The position numbers and the translations under genes were made by a program. Under the pieces are notes generated by a model that saw only the letters and a program-made list of their open reading frames with translations, made no database searches and had not been told where the DNA came from. From Pseudomaricurvus sp033283175 (GTDB lineage Bacteria; Pseudomonadota; Gammaproteobacteria; Pseudomonadales; Cellvibrionaceae), in contig JAWMQM010000001.1 of assembly GCA_033283175.1 (NCBI GenBank), positions 1,736,001-1,800,000 on the forward strand: 64,000 nucleotides of DNA. Direction: 5' to 3'. Positions 8,567 through 16,207 of the stretch are shown here, one piece after another (position 1 is the first letter of the stretch; every line of letters begins with the position of its first letter).

Positions 8567-9352
8567 TCAGTGAGAGAGGGGATTGATGAACTGCAACAGC
8601 TGCTCTTCAGTGTCGGTAAAGTCGCGGGTGTTGCCGACGGTGCGCACAGCATCTTCAACAATGCCGGGGGTGTAGGAGTGGCAGACGCCGAGCATGCTCC
8701 CGGAGCTCCCGGCCGGTGTGCCCTGTAACTTGTTCATGTCAAAGCGGCGGCCGTAGCTCACCATATAGCCCTTCTGCAGCAGGAAGGCCGCCTCCAGCTG
8801 CTCGCCGGCGTAGACGTCGTGCACCCACTTGCCAAAGCCGCTGGCCAGGTATTTACCCCGTAACGCTTCGTCCTGCAGCGCCCAGTTGGAGACGGTCCAG
8901 CTCAGTACCCGGCGGCCGTCGTAAAAGATCTCTGCGGTGTTGCTTTGGTCCTGTTCGTCGGGAATCACTATGTCGATCACCCGGGTGACCTCGCCCGCCT
9001 TGCAATGCTGTATGGCACTGACGGTCAGGTCGAACAGGTGGGTGCAGTGGGATTTGGGGTTGGTGCTCTGGTTGATACTGCTGACGTCGGCATCAACGGG
9101 TGTGCCAACCAGGGCTTGCAGCAGGGGAAGCGCACCGGGGCAGGTGGTCATGGGGTAGCGCAGGGCTTCTCCCTTAATTGAGGTTATGTAGTGTCCATCG
9201 TGGCTCACAATACTGCGAAAACCGTGATTGGTATCCTCAAGTTCCGCCACAACACGTCTCTCTTCGCCTTGCAGGCGAATGCGGCGGCGGTAGACACCGG
9301 AGCCGTAGTCCGGGTTGAGTGGGGTATTTTCGGGGGCGGTACGGGTGGTCAT
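8567..9352 (-). CDS. DUF2889 family protein
   Basis: The roughly 261-residue soluble protein shows the DUF2889 layout: YRRRIRL near the N-terminus, EDTNHGFRSIVSHDG, RYPMTTCPGA, LVGTPVD, then SHCTHLFDLTVSAIQH. The conserved TCPGA and CTHL..L residues suggest a metal- or nucleotide-binding site, but the family has no established function. The ATG at 9352 is preferred over a TTG 24 codons upstream because the family domain starts soon after it. It faces the same way as eptA but is separated by 134 bp. DUF2889 genes often sit near acyl-CoA metabolism genes, as here (acyl-CoA dehydrogenase 3 kb away). Confidence 0.85.
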   Translation of the reverse strand: MTTRTAPENTPLNPDYGSGVYRRRIRLQGEERRVVAELEDTNHGFRSIVSHDGHYITSIKGEALRYPMTTCPGALPLLQALVGTPVDADVSSINQSTNPKSHCTHLFDLTVSAIQHCKAGEVTRVIDIVIPDEQDQSNTAEIFYDGRRVLSWTVSNWALQDEALRGKYLASGFGKWVHDVYAGEQLEAAFLLQKGYMVSYGRRFDMNKLQGTPAGSSGSMLGVCHSYTPGIVEDAVRTVGNTRDFTDTEEQLLQFINPLSH

Positions 9353-9476
9353 GACTGGCTGGCCTCGGCACACAACCACAGGCACCGTCTGGCTGCCTGC
9401 GTGCTGGCTCTGATTGTTATACAAGCCCTACATGATGGCGGCGTGTCGATGCCCTGTCCAGTACCGTTGGGGGCGG

Positions 9477-10496
9477 TCAGCAGCCCACCAGCATACGGCT
9501 GCGGGTTTCAAATACCGTCTGGCTGAGCCGCAGCAGGAAAACACAGCTGATACTGATGAAGGCGATCATCGCCAGGTAGACCAGCAGGTTGCCGGGCAGC
9601 AGGCTGGAGTAACCCAATTGCGGCAGCACCAGCTTGATAGCCGCCAGCAGGTAGCCGTGAATAAAAAAGATACCAAAGCTCAGGTCACCCAGGGTGCGGA
9701 AGGTATCCCGAACTTGCGTGTCGAAGCGCTCCAGGTTAACCAGCAGCAGAGGAATGGCGGCGAGTTTAAAGAAGAACAACCAGTGATGCTGCTGCTGATA
9801 AAAACCTATGTTCAGCATCATAAACAGCAGTGAGAGTACCCAGAACAGCCACTCAAAACGCCTGAAAACCTGCATGGCTTCTGCCTGGTAGTGGCTGACA
9901 CACATGCCCAGCCAGTAGACCGAAAACAGGTACAGGGCCTTGGAGGGGGTGGCCGCGAACAGTGGCTCCCCCAGCAGGCCCTGCAGGCCCCCCCGGCCGA
10001 GCCAGGCGGAAAGGGCGAGAAAAAACGGTAGCAACAGGTAGGCCCGTGGCCGTTTATCGAGCCACAACAGCAGCGGCGCCAACAGGAAAATGAGACTGAT
10101 GGTGGGCACAAACCAGAAGGGTGCCAGATGTTTGCCGGTGATGAGGAACAGCAGCGCCTGGCCCGCTATGGGGTAGTCGTAGATCTGGGGAGGCACGCTC
10201 GGTGCCGGAATGAAAAAGAGCACCACAATCAACGCCGGGACAGAGAGGATCAGGTAGGGGGTAATAACATTACGCAGCTTGGTTCTGTAAAAACTCTTTG
10301 GCGTGAAGCGTCCCGAGAGGTGCTGGAACAGCAGGCCTGCTATGAAGAAAAACCAGATGGAGGATTGGTTGAAAAGAGTGTCAAACAGGCGAAAGGCAAG
10401 CTGGTCCGATGACCAGTCCAGGGAGTGGATGCAGTGGGCGCCCACTATGCCGAGTATGGCCAGCCCCCGGAAGCTGTGTACGTAGGAGAGATACAT
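9477..10496 (-). CDS. Acyltransferase 3 family membrane protein
   Basis: The 339-residue protein is an integral membrane acyltransferase (OafA/WecH/ExoZ type, ten segments). The N-terminus YVHSFRGLAILGIVGAHCIH contains the R-G-[IL]-A-I-x-x-V-x-x-H pattern with the catalytic His, followed by FFFIAGLLF and FYRTKLRNVITPYLILS, the conserved Arg-rich loop. Such enzymes O-acylate surface sugars, exopolysaccharides or lipids. No sugar-polymer genes are adjacent, so the substrate cannot be guessed; its neighbourhood with eptA suggests surface modification (inference). Confidence 0.9.
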   Translation of the reverse strand: MYLSYVHSFRGLAILGIVGAHCIHSLDWSSDQLAFRLFDTLFNQSSIWFFFIAGLLFQHLSGRFTPKSFYRTKLRNVITPYLILSVPALIVVLFFIPAPSVPPQIYDYPIAGQALLFLITGKHLAPFWFVPTISLIFLLAPLLLWLDKRPRAYLLLPFFLALSAWLGRGGLQGLLGEPLFAATPSKALYLFSVYWLGMCVSHYQAEAMQVFRRFEWLFWVLSLLFMMLNIGFYQQQHHWLFFFKLAAIPLLLVNLERFDTQVRDTFRTLGDLSFGIFFIHGYLLAAIKLVLPQLGYSSLLPGNLLVYLAMIAFISISCVFLLRLSQTVFETRSRMLVGC

Positions 10497-10594
10497 AGGG
10501 TAGCGGTCCGAATTAATCCTTTAATAGCGTGGTAGCCAATAGCCCAGGCGGGACAGTGTGACGCACCTGGTCGCGGCTGTGCAATAGTCACCGC

Positions 10595-11518
10595 TTAATT
10601 GGCCGCCTGCCGACGCTTGCTGAGCACCTGCCCGGCGACCCCGAGCAGCAACTCCCGCAGCCAGCTATTGGCGGGGTCGTCGGCAGTGCTCTTATGCCAG
10701 TATAGATTCCACACCAGTGGTTCGATGGTGAAGGGTACCTTGCGTACCTCCAGCTTGAGTTGCCGGGTCAGGGTGGCAGGCAGGGTCCAGAGCAGGTCAC
10801 TTTGCGCTGTGACCCGCTCTGCCACCAGATAGTTGGCGACGCGCAATGCGACGCGCCGATGTTCGCCGAGGGTATGAAGGGCGATATCCACCTGGCCGCG
10901 GCCGCGGCGACGGCTGGAGACGTGCAGGTGATCACAGGCGAGATACTCCTTTAACCCCAGGCGCCGTTTAGCGGTCAGCGGATGGCCCGGGCGCATGGCC
11001 ACCACATAATCCAGGGCCGCCACTGGCGCAAATTGCAGTTCCCTGGCGTTGACCGCGGGCACATCCAGCAGCAGGTCGATCACACCTGCTTTCAGCTCTT
11101 CAGTGGCTTTATCGCGGGAGACGTAGTAGCTGGTCAGGGATGTCAGCGGGGCAAGTTGCTGCAGTTGCTGTTGCAGCTGTGGCAGTAACAGAGCTTCCCC
11201 CAAGTCGTTCATGGCGAGGTTAAAAACCTTTTCCGAACGCAGGGGGTCGAAGCGGGCGGTTGCACCGACCCCGCGTTCCAGCAGGCCGAGTGCTGCCCTG
11301 ACGTCACCAATCAGGTTGTCTGCCACCGGTGTCGGGTACATCCCCTGCGGGGTGCGTACAAACAACGGATCGTCCAGGCTCTGGCGCAGTCTCGCCAGCG
11401 CATTACTCACCGCCGGTTGTGTGAGGTTCAGGGCTGTGGCCACCTGGGTAATGCTGCGCTCCCGATATATGGCTTCAAACACTACAAAAAGATTAAGGTC
11501 GATCTTGTCCAGACGCAT
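10595..11518 (-). CDS. LysR-family transcriptional regulator
   Basis: The 307-residue regulator has an N-terminal winged helix (DLNLFVVFEAIYRERSITQV then ALNLTQPAVSNALARLRQSL DDPLFVRT, residues 8-52) and a periplasmic-binding-like effector domain. The DLNLL/NodD-LeuO-like N-terminus and QPAVSNALARLR recognition helix are typical. It is divergent from the histidine phosphatase/acyl-CoA dehydrogenase/kinase genes across an AT-rich 110 bp gap carrying a palindrome, so control of that catabolic cluster and of itself is the natural inference. The effector may be the carboxylic acid or CoA ester the cluster degrades. Confidence 0.93.
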   Translation of the reverse strand: MRLDKIDLNLFVVFEAIYRERSITQVATALNLTQPAVSNALARLRQSLDDPLFVRTPQGMYPTPVADNLIGDVRAALGLLERGVGATARFDPLRSEKVFNLAMNDLGEALLLPQLQQQLQQLAPLTSLTSYYVSRDKATEELKAGVIDLLLDVPAVNARELQFAPVAALDYVVAMRPGHPLTAKRRLGLKEYLACDHLHVSSRRRGRGQVDIALHTLGEHRRVALRVANYLVAERVTAQSDLLWTLPATLTRQLKLEVRKVPFTIEPLVWNLYWHKSTADDPANSWLRELLLGVAGQVLSKRRQAAN

Positions 11519-11538
11519 AGGCGAGTATCAGATATTGT

Positions 11539-11553
11539 ATTCATAATATGAAT
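11539..11553 (+). promoter_or_regulatory. Palindromic candidate LysR operator
   Basis: ATTCATAATATGAAT is a perfect inverted repeat (6-bp arms, 3-bp centre) that fits a T-N11-A LysR box. It lies 21 bp upstream of the lysR start and 76 bp upstream of the histidine phosphatase gene, in AT-rich DNA unlike its GC-rich surroundings. Confidence 0.6.
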
Positions 11554-11628
11554 TTATATTGATCACTATAATAAATTTAAGTGATTCTGATTGCGAGTCT
11601 ATAATTTACCAATTGATATCAGGTGGTA

Positions 11629-12315
11629 ATGACAGTAATGGCGGAAATAATTCTGGTGCGACACGGGCAGGCCTCTTTTGGTGCCGCCAACTATGATCGG
11701 CTGAGTGAGCTGGGAGAGCAGCAGGCGCTGTGGCTGGGAGACTATTTTTGTCAGCTGCAGCAGCCCGTGGATGCAGTAGTCATCGGCACCCTCGATCGTC
11801 ATCGTGCCACTGCTGCCGGTATTCTGCAGGCCCATGCGGAGGTACAGACGCCGCCTGAGACTGTGCACCCCGGTCTTAATGAGTATCACTTTCGTGAGCT
11901 GCTGGCGGCTCTGCAGCGCGAGCGTCCGCAGGAGTGGGTGGACACCGGCGATCCCAAAAGGGATTACTACCACAATATACGCCAGGCCCTGGGTGGCTGG
12001 ATAAAAGGTTTCATCGCCAGTGACGGAACGGACAGCTGGCAATCCTTTTGCGAGCGCATAAACGAGGCATTCGAGGCGGTATTACGTACGCGTTCCGGCA
12101 GCAGCCTGGTGGTCAGCTCTGGTGGGCCCATTGCGGTGATCCTGGCCCGCGTGCTCAACCTGGATGCCGCCGCGACCGTCAACTTGATGCTGCATATCAA
12201 GAACACCAGCGTCAGCCGCATTCTCTACAACGGCCGCCAGCTAACACTGGACAGTTTCAACGACGTCGCGCACCTGCAACATGCCGGGCGCCGGCACGGC
12301 ATTACGTTTTCCTGA
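11629..12315 (+). CDS. Histidine phosphatase family protein (phosphoglycerate-mutase-like)
   Basis: The 228-residue protein begins MTVMAEIILVRHGQASFGA, with the RHG catalytic motif of the histidine phosphatase superfamily at residue 12, and has VIGTLDRHRATAAGIL, HPGLNEYHF and LVVSSGGPIAVI, where the second catalytic His of the family (usually SHG) appears replaced by SSG. The ATG at 11629 follows AGG at 5 bp; ATG 11638 is the alternative. It is the first gene of the set with acyl-CoA dehydrogenase and an APH-like kinase, and may hydrolyse the phospho-intermediate of that pathway or a side product. The missing second His deserves attention. Confidence 0.88.
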   Translation: MTVMAEIILVRHGQASFGAANYDRLSELGEQQALWLGDYFCQLQQPVDAVVIGTLDRHRATAAGILQAHAEVQTPPETVHPGLNEYHFRELLAALQRERPQEWVDTGDPKRDYYHNIRQALGGWIKGFIASDGTDSWQSFCERINEAFEAVLRTRSGSSLVVSSGGPIAVILARVLNLDAAATVNLMLHIKNTSVSRILYNGRQLTLDSFNDVAHLQHAGRRHGITFS

Positions 12316-12353
12316 AACCGGATAACCATAACAATCACAACAGTGAGGCAGAC

Positions 12354-13574
12354 ATGTTTGAGCAAAGCGAAAAATCACTGCAGTTACAGGCGCAGCTGAC
12401 GCAGTTCTTCGAAGACTTTATCTACCCTAATGAAAAGCTTTACCACCAGCAGCTGCACACTGCCGCCAACCGCTTCGCCGCTGTACCGCTGATGGATGAG
12501 CTGAAGCAGGAAGCGAAAAACCGCGGTCTGTGGAACCTGTTTATCCCTCCTTCGCATGGGCAATACAGTGCAATTGGTGGTCTCACCAACGTGGAGTACG
12601 CGCCGCTGGCAGAGATTATGGGGCGGGTGCTGTGGTCGCCGGAAGTGTTTAACTGTAACGCCCCCGATACCGGCAATATGGAAGTACTGATGAAGTACGC
12701 CACCGAGGCGCAGCGCGCGCAGTGGTTGCAGCCACTGCTGGATGGCGAGATCCGCTCCTCCTACGCCATGACCGAACCGCAGGTGGCCTCCAGTGATGCC
12801 ACCAACATTGAGTTGCGCATTGAAAACAAGGGCGACCACTGGCTGCTCAACGGTCGCAAGTGGTTTATCACCGGTGCTATGTACGAGCGTACCCAGCTGT
12901 TTATCGTTATGGGGAAATCTGATCCCGACAATCCCAGTCGTCACCTGCAACAGACCCAGCTGTTGATGCCCAAGCACACCCCCGGTATTCGCATCGTCCG
13001 TCCCCTTACCACCCTGGGCTACGACGACGCCCCCATTGGTCACGCCGAGCTGGTGTTTGAGAATGTGCGCGTGCCTATGGAAAATGTACTGCTGGGTGAA
13101 GGTCGCGGTTTTGAAATTGCCCAGGGCCGCCTCGGTCCCGGTCGCCTGCACCACTGCATGCGTTTGATCGGAGCCGGTCAGCGGGCACTGGAGCTGGCGT
13201 GCCAGCGGGTGACCCGGCGCTCTACTTTTGGCAAGACCCTGAGTCAGCACCAATCGGTGCGCGAAGAGATTGCCAAATCATTCTCCGAGCTGGAGATGGC
13301 GCGCCTGCTGGTGCTGAAGACCTGTGCCCATATGGATGATGTGGGGGCGCAGGCAGCGAAGGATTTGATCGCCGCCAGCAAGACATCGGTACCATTGATG
13401 GTGCAGACAGTGATTGATCGCTGCATGCAGATGCACGGTGCCGGCGGACTCACCGAAGACTACTGCATGGCCGAGGCCTTTAACTATGCGCGCTGGTGCC
13501 GGCAGGCGGATGGCCCCGACCAGGTGCACCAGATGGCGCTGGGCAAGCAGATTATCTCCCGCTATGCCGGGTGA
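12354..13574 (+). CDS. Acyl-CoA dehydrogenase, ACAD10/ACAD11-like
   Basis: The 406-residue flavoenzyme has the three acyl-CoA dehydrogenase domains: N-terminal helical part with FIPPSHGQYSAIGGLTNVEY, the beta domain with YAMTEPQVASSDATNI (flavin-binding) and GRKWFITGA, and the C-terminal helical part with QRVTRRSTFGKTLSQHQSV and MQMHGAGGLTEDY. The end ARWCRQADGPDQVHQMALGK matches the ADGPDxVH motif of the ACAD10/11 subgroup. GAGGCAG precedes the ATG. The next gene encodes an APH-fold kinase equivalent to the N-terminal domain of ACAD11, so this is the split bacterial version of that system. The substrate is probably a 4-phosphooxy-acyl-CoA (inference). Confidence 0.93.
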   Translation: MFEQSEKSLQLQAQLTQFFEDFIYPNEKLYHQQLHTAANRFAAVPLMDELKQEAKNRGLWNLFIPPSHGQYSAIGGLTNVEYAPLAEIMGRVLWSPEVFNCNAPDTGNMEVLMKYATEAQRAQWLQPLLDGEIRSSYAMTEPQVASSDATNIELRIENKGDHWLLNGRKWFITGAMYERTQLFIVMGKSDPDNPSRHLQQTQLLMPKHTPGIRIVRPLTTLGYDDAPIGHAELVFENVRVPMENVLLGEGRGFEIAQGRLGPGRLHHCMRLIGAGQRALELACQRVTRRSTFGKTLSQHQSVREEIAKSFSELEMARLLVLKTCAHMDDVGAQAAKDLIAASKTSVPLMVQTVIDRCMQMHGAGGLTEDYCMAEAFNYARWCRQADGPDQVHQMALGKQIISRYAG

Positions 13575-13585
13575 GGGGGCGCGCT

Positions 13586-14623
13586 ATGCAGCACACCGAT
13601 TTCGATTTTGATTGCACGCAGCTGGCGGCTCATCTGGAGCAACAGATCGAGGGTTTTCACGGCCCGCTGAGGGCAGAGAAATTTGCCGGCGGCCAATCTA
13701 ATCCCACCTTTCTGCTGCGGGCGCAAAGCGGTCGCTACGTACTGCGACGTAAGCCGCCAGGGGAATTGTTACCATCCGCCCATGCGGTGGATCGGGAGTT
13801 TCGGGTGATGTCGGCGCTGGCCGCCAGCGATGTACCGGTGGCAAACAGCTATTACCTGTGCGACGACCCGGCGATCATCGGCAGCATGTTCTATGTCATG
13901 GAGTACATAGACGGTCGTGTCTTCTGGGATCCGGCGCTGCCGCAGTTGTCGACGGCGGAGCGCAGTGCGGTCTATAGCGAGATGAACCGGGTACTGGCGG
14001 CGCTGCACAGTGTCGATGTCGAGGCGGTGGGGCTGGCGGATTACGGTAAACCCGGTAACTATTTCCAGCGGCAACTGGATCGCTGGAGTCGGCAGTACCG
14101 CGCATCGGAGACAGAGACCATCGCCGATATGGAAGCGCTGATGCCCTGGCTGCAGGCCCATATGCCTGCTGATGATGGCCGGGTGTCACTGGTGCACGGC
14201 GACTTCCGTCTCGACAATATGATGTTTCATCCGCAGCAGCCGCAGGTGCTGGCGCTGGTGGATTGGGAACTGTCCACACTGGGTCACCCATTTGCCGATC
14301 TTGCTTACCAATGTATGCAGCTGCGTATGCCTCACGAGGGGGTGATGCCCGGTCTCGGCGGTGTGGAGCGCAGCCCATTGGGTATTCCATCCGAGCAGCA
14401 GTATGTTGAGCAGTACTGCCAGCGCATGCAGCTGGCGGGTATCGATCACTGGCACTTCTACCTGGCGTTCAGTTTCTTCCGCTTTGCAGCCATTTTGCAG
14501 GGGGTGAAAAAACGCGCGCTGGAGGGTAATGCTTCCAGTGACAAGGCACTGCAGATGGGGGCCATGGTAGGCCCGCTGGCGGCAATGGCCGCCGCCTTGC
14601 TGGAATCGGATAAGACGGTTTAA
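13586..14623 (+). CDS. APH-fold phosphotransferase (ACAD10/11 kinase-like, LvaA-like)
   Basis: The 345-residue kinase starts MQHTDFDFDCTQLAAHLEQQ, 11 bp after the dehydrogenase. It has the APH fold: GGQSNPTFLL (nucleotide loop), YVLRRKPPGELLPSAHAV (Lys that binds ATP), LVHGDFRLDNMMFH (catalytic loop, Asp and Asn) and LALVDWELSTLGHP (metal-binding Asp). The RRKPPG...SAHAVDREF stretch is specific to the acyl-CoA dehydrogenase-linked subgroup, to which LvaA of levulinate catabolism and the kinase domains of ACAD10/11 belong. These phosphorylate the 4-hydroxyl of hydroxyacyl-CoA so that it can leave. Substrate range here is unknown. Confidence 0.92.
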   Translation: MQHTDFDFDCTQLAAHLEQQIEGFHGPLRAEKFAGGQSNPTFLLRAQSGRYVLRRKPPGELLPSAHAVDREFRVMSALAASDVPVANSYYLCDDPAIIGSMFYVMEYIDGRVFWDPALPQLSTAERSAVYSEMNRVLAALHSVDVEAVGLADYGKPGNYFQRQLDRWSRQYRASETETIADMEALMPWLQAHMPADDGRVSLVHGDFRLDNMMFHPQQPQVLALVDWELSTLGHPFADLAYQCMQLRMPHEGVMPGLGGVERSPLGIPSEQQYVEQYCQRMQLAGIDHWHFYLAFSFFRFAAILQGVKKRALEGNASSDKALQMGAMVGPLAAMAAALLESDKTV

Positions 14624-14676
14624 GGGCTGTCACCGGCAGCGTGGGTTGCCGGTTGGCTGCTGCCGGGAAGACGTGA

Positions 14677-15444
14677 TCAGAGCGACTGTGCCAGATGGCC
14701 ACCGTCTACCGGCAGGGCTACGCCGTTCACAAACGAACCCGCATCACTCAGCAGCAATAGCAGCGGCCCGTCCAGTTCCGCCAGGTTGCCGAGTCGTTTG
14801 GGTGGAATGCGGCGCAGATATTCCTGTCCCTTATCCGAGGCGAAGAAGTCGCGGTTCATCTCGGTTTCAAAATAGCCAGGGCAGAGGGCGTTGACGCGAA
14901 TGCCATTGCCGATCAACTCCAGCGCCATATTGCGGGTCAGCTGCACCACCGCCGCCTTGGAGGTGGCGTACAGCGACTCACCGAACCCCGGCTGCAGCCC
15001 AAGGATTGAAGCGATATTGACGATACTGCCGCCCTTGCCGGTGGCAACCAGCCGTTCACAACAGCTGCGCGCCACCTGCCACACCGCTTTGAGGTTGGTA
15101 TCCAGTACAAAATCCCAATCGGTCTCCTCAGTCCGGATAAAGCGTTTGGGCGCGGCCACACCGGCGTTGTTTACCAGCAGGTCCACTGTACCGAGCTGCG
15201 CTTCGATGTCATCGAAAGCCTGCGTCACTTGCTGGCTGTCGGTGACGTCCAGGCTTACAGCCATAGCGCGACCACCGCTGGCTTCAATGTCTGCCACCAG
15301 GGCCTGCAGGCGCTCGGCGCGTCTTGCAGCCACTGCCACCGCGGCACCCTGCGCGGCGATCGTTCTGGCAAAGTGGGCGCCGAGGCCACTGGAGGCGCCG
15401 GTGACCAGCGCCGTATGTCCGGTGAGGTCGAAGGGATTGTGCAT
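14677..15444 (-). CDS. Short-chain dehydrogenase/reductase
   Basis: The 255-residue classical SDR has TGASSGLGAHFA (NAD(P)-binding glycine motif, residues 16-27), LVNNAGVA, the catalytic Ser (NIASILG), YATSK (Tyr and Lys) and LCPGYFETEM. It is convergent with the kinase gene and 53 bp away. A basic residue cluster AARRAERL after beta-2 suggests NADP(H). Similar SDRs oxidise 3-hydroxyacyl-CoA or reduce ketoacyl substrates and commonly neighbour ACAD11-like genes; a role in the same catabolism is plausible but the opposite orientation means separate transcription. Confidence 0.93.
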   Translation of the reverse strand: MHNPFDLTGHTALVTGASSGLGAHFARTIAAQGAAVAVAARRAERLQALVADIEASGGRAMAVSLDVTDSQQVTQAFDDIEAQLGTVDLLVNNAGVAAPKRFIRTEETDWDFVLDTNLKAVWQVARSCCERLVATGKGGSIVNIASILGLQPGFGESLYATSKAAVVQLTRNMALELIGNGIRVNALCPGYFETEMNRDFFASDKGQEYLRRIPPKRLGNLAELDGPLLLLLSDAGSFVNGVALPVDGGHLAQSL

Positions 15445-15565
15445 GGTGGACTCTCTTCTCGTTATTGGTTGTCGGGCGCTGAAAGTAATTGGCGATGCTA
15501 TATTAACCGGCTGTCGTGTTTTTTTTCTCGCTTTTTTGACTGTCTGTTTGTCGTACTTGCGTTTA

Positions 15566-15700
15566 TTGCGCTGCCGGCACCATCAGTGCCAGGCGGTAGC
15601 CTGCCGGCACACCGATATCGGTCAGCGACGTCTTGCCAGGACCCCGATCCACAATCAACCGCACGGCGGATTCGAACATCTGACTGTCGGATTGGGCGGA
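15566..15700 (-). pseudogene. Remnant of a TetR-family regulator (N-terminus)
   Basis: Read on the minus strand, SAQSDSQMFESAVRLIVDRG then PGKTSLTDIGVPAGY is the start of a TetR DNA-binding domain (helix 1 and helix-turn-helix). After PAGY the expected recognition helix is replaced by an unrelated tail (RLALMVPAAQ) and a stop, and no effector domain follows. It looks like a deletion remnant of a TetR gene that was divergent from the DUF4334 remnant to its right. Confidence 0.7.
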
Positions 15701-15734
15701 TCGCGGGTTCTGAATCCGGTACCCTGTACCGCGA

Positions 15735-15901
15735 GTTTGCGGGAGGTGGTGTTTCGCGGCCTGCCCACCGCCACCATGGTCTATGACCAGCATCCGGTGT
15801 TTGATTATTTCCGCAAGATCAATAGCGAGCGGGTGCTGGGTGTGATGGATCGCAAGGGCGATAACGCACTGCTGTTTTTCTGTCTGCAACGGCTGGCGTA
15901 A
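15735..15901 (+). pseudogene. Remnant of a GXWXG/DUF4334 protein (C-terminus)
   Basis: The plus-strand frame reads LREVVFRGLPTATMVYDQHP then VFDYFRKINSERVLGVMDRK and a phenylalanine-rich end (LLFFCLQRLA). This is the C-terminal third of a DUF4334 protein, which normally has about 170-190 residues and an N-terminal GXWXG motif; the N-terminal part is absent and the frame upstream is unrelated. It lies head to head with the TetR remnant. A deletion has removed most of a regulator-enzyme pair. Confidence 0.7.
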
Positions 15902-15911
15902 CGCGCCGCCG

Positions 15912-16190
15912 TCAGCCGCCGGTCAGGGCCTGGAAAATATAGAGGGTGCCACCCTCCGGCACCTTGTCCGACAGGGTCTGGCGGTCAATCACCAACGCAT
16001 TATTGATGGCGGCGAATACATGGCGCCGCAGTGCGCCGCGCTCATCCAGCACATAGTCCGTAAAGCCCGCCGCCTGCTGCTCAACCTGCTGTAGCACCGC
16101 CGCCACAGACCCCGGCTGCACCTGCACCACACGATTCTCCAGTTGTGGGAAAAAGCGGTACAGGTGTGAGGTCATCTCCACAGTCACCAT
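15912..16190 (-). CDS. MoaD/ThiS-like ubiquitin-fold protein
   Basis: The 92-residue protein has the beta-grasp pattern of small sulfur carriers: MTSHLYRFFPQLENRVVQVQ, a central helix (SVAAVLQQVEQQ), RRHVFAAINN and the C-terminal GTLYIFQALTGG, ending in the di-glycine that in this family is adenylated and thiocarboxylated. GGAG precedes the ATG. It is 17 bp downstream of the BNR-repeat gene on the same strand. No MoaE, MoeB or ThiF-type activator is in the window, so an ordinary molybdopterin role is unlikely to be encoded here; the partner may be the neighbouring repeat protein (inference). Confidence 0.88.
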   Translation of the reverse strand: MVTVEMTSHLYRFFPQLENRVVQVQPGSVAAVLQQVEQQAAGFTDYVLDERGALRRHVFAAINNALVIDRQTLSDKVPEGGTLYIFQALTGG

Positions 16191-16207
16191 CCTTTTACTC
16201 CCGGTAC

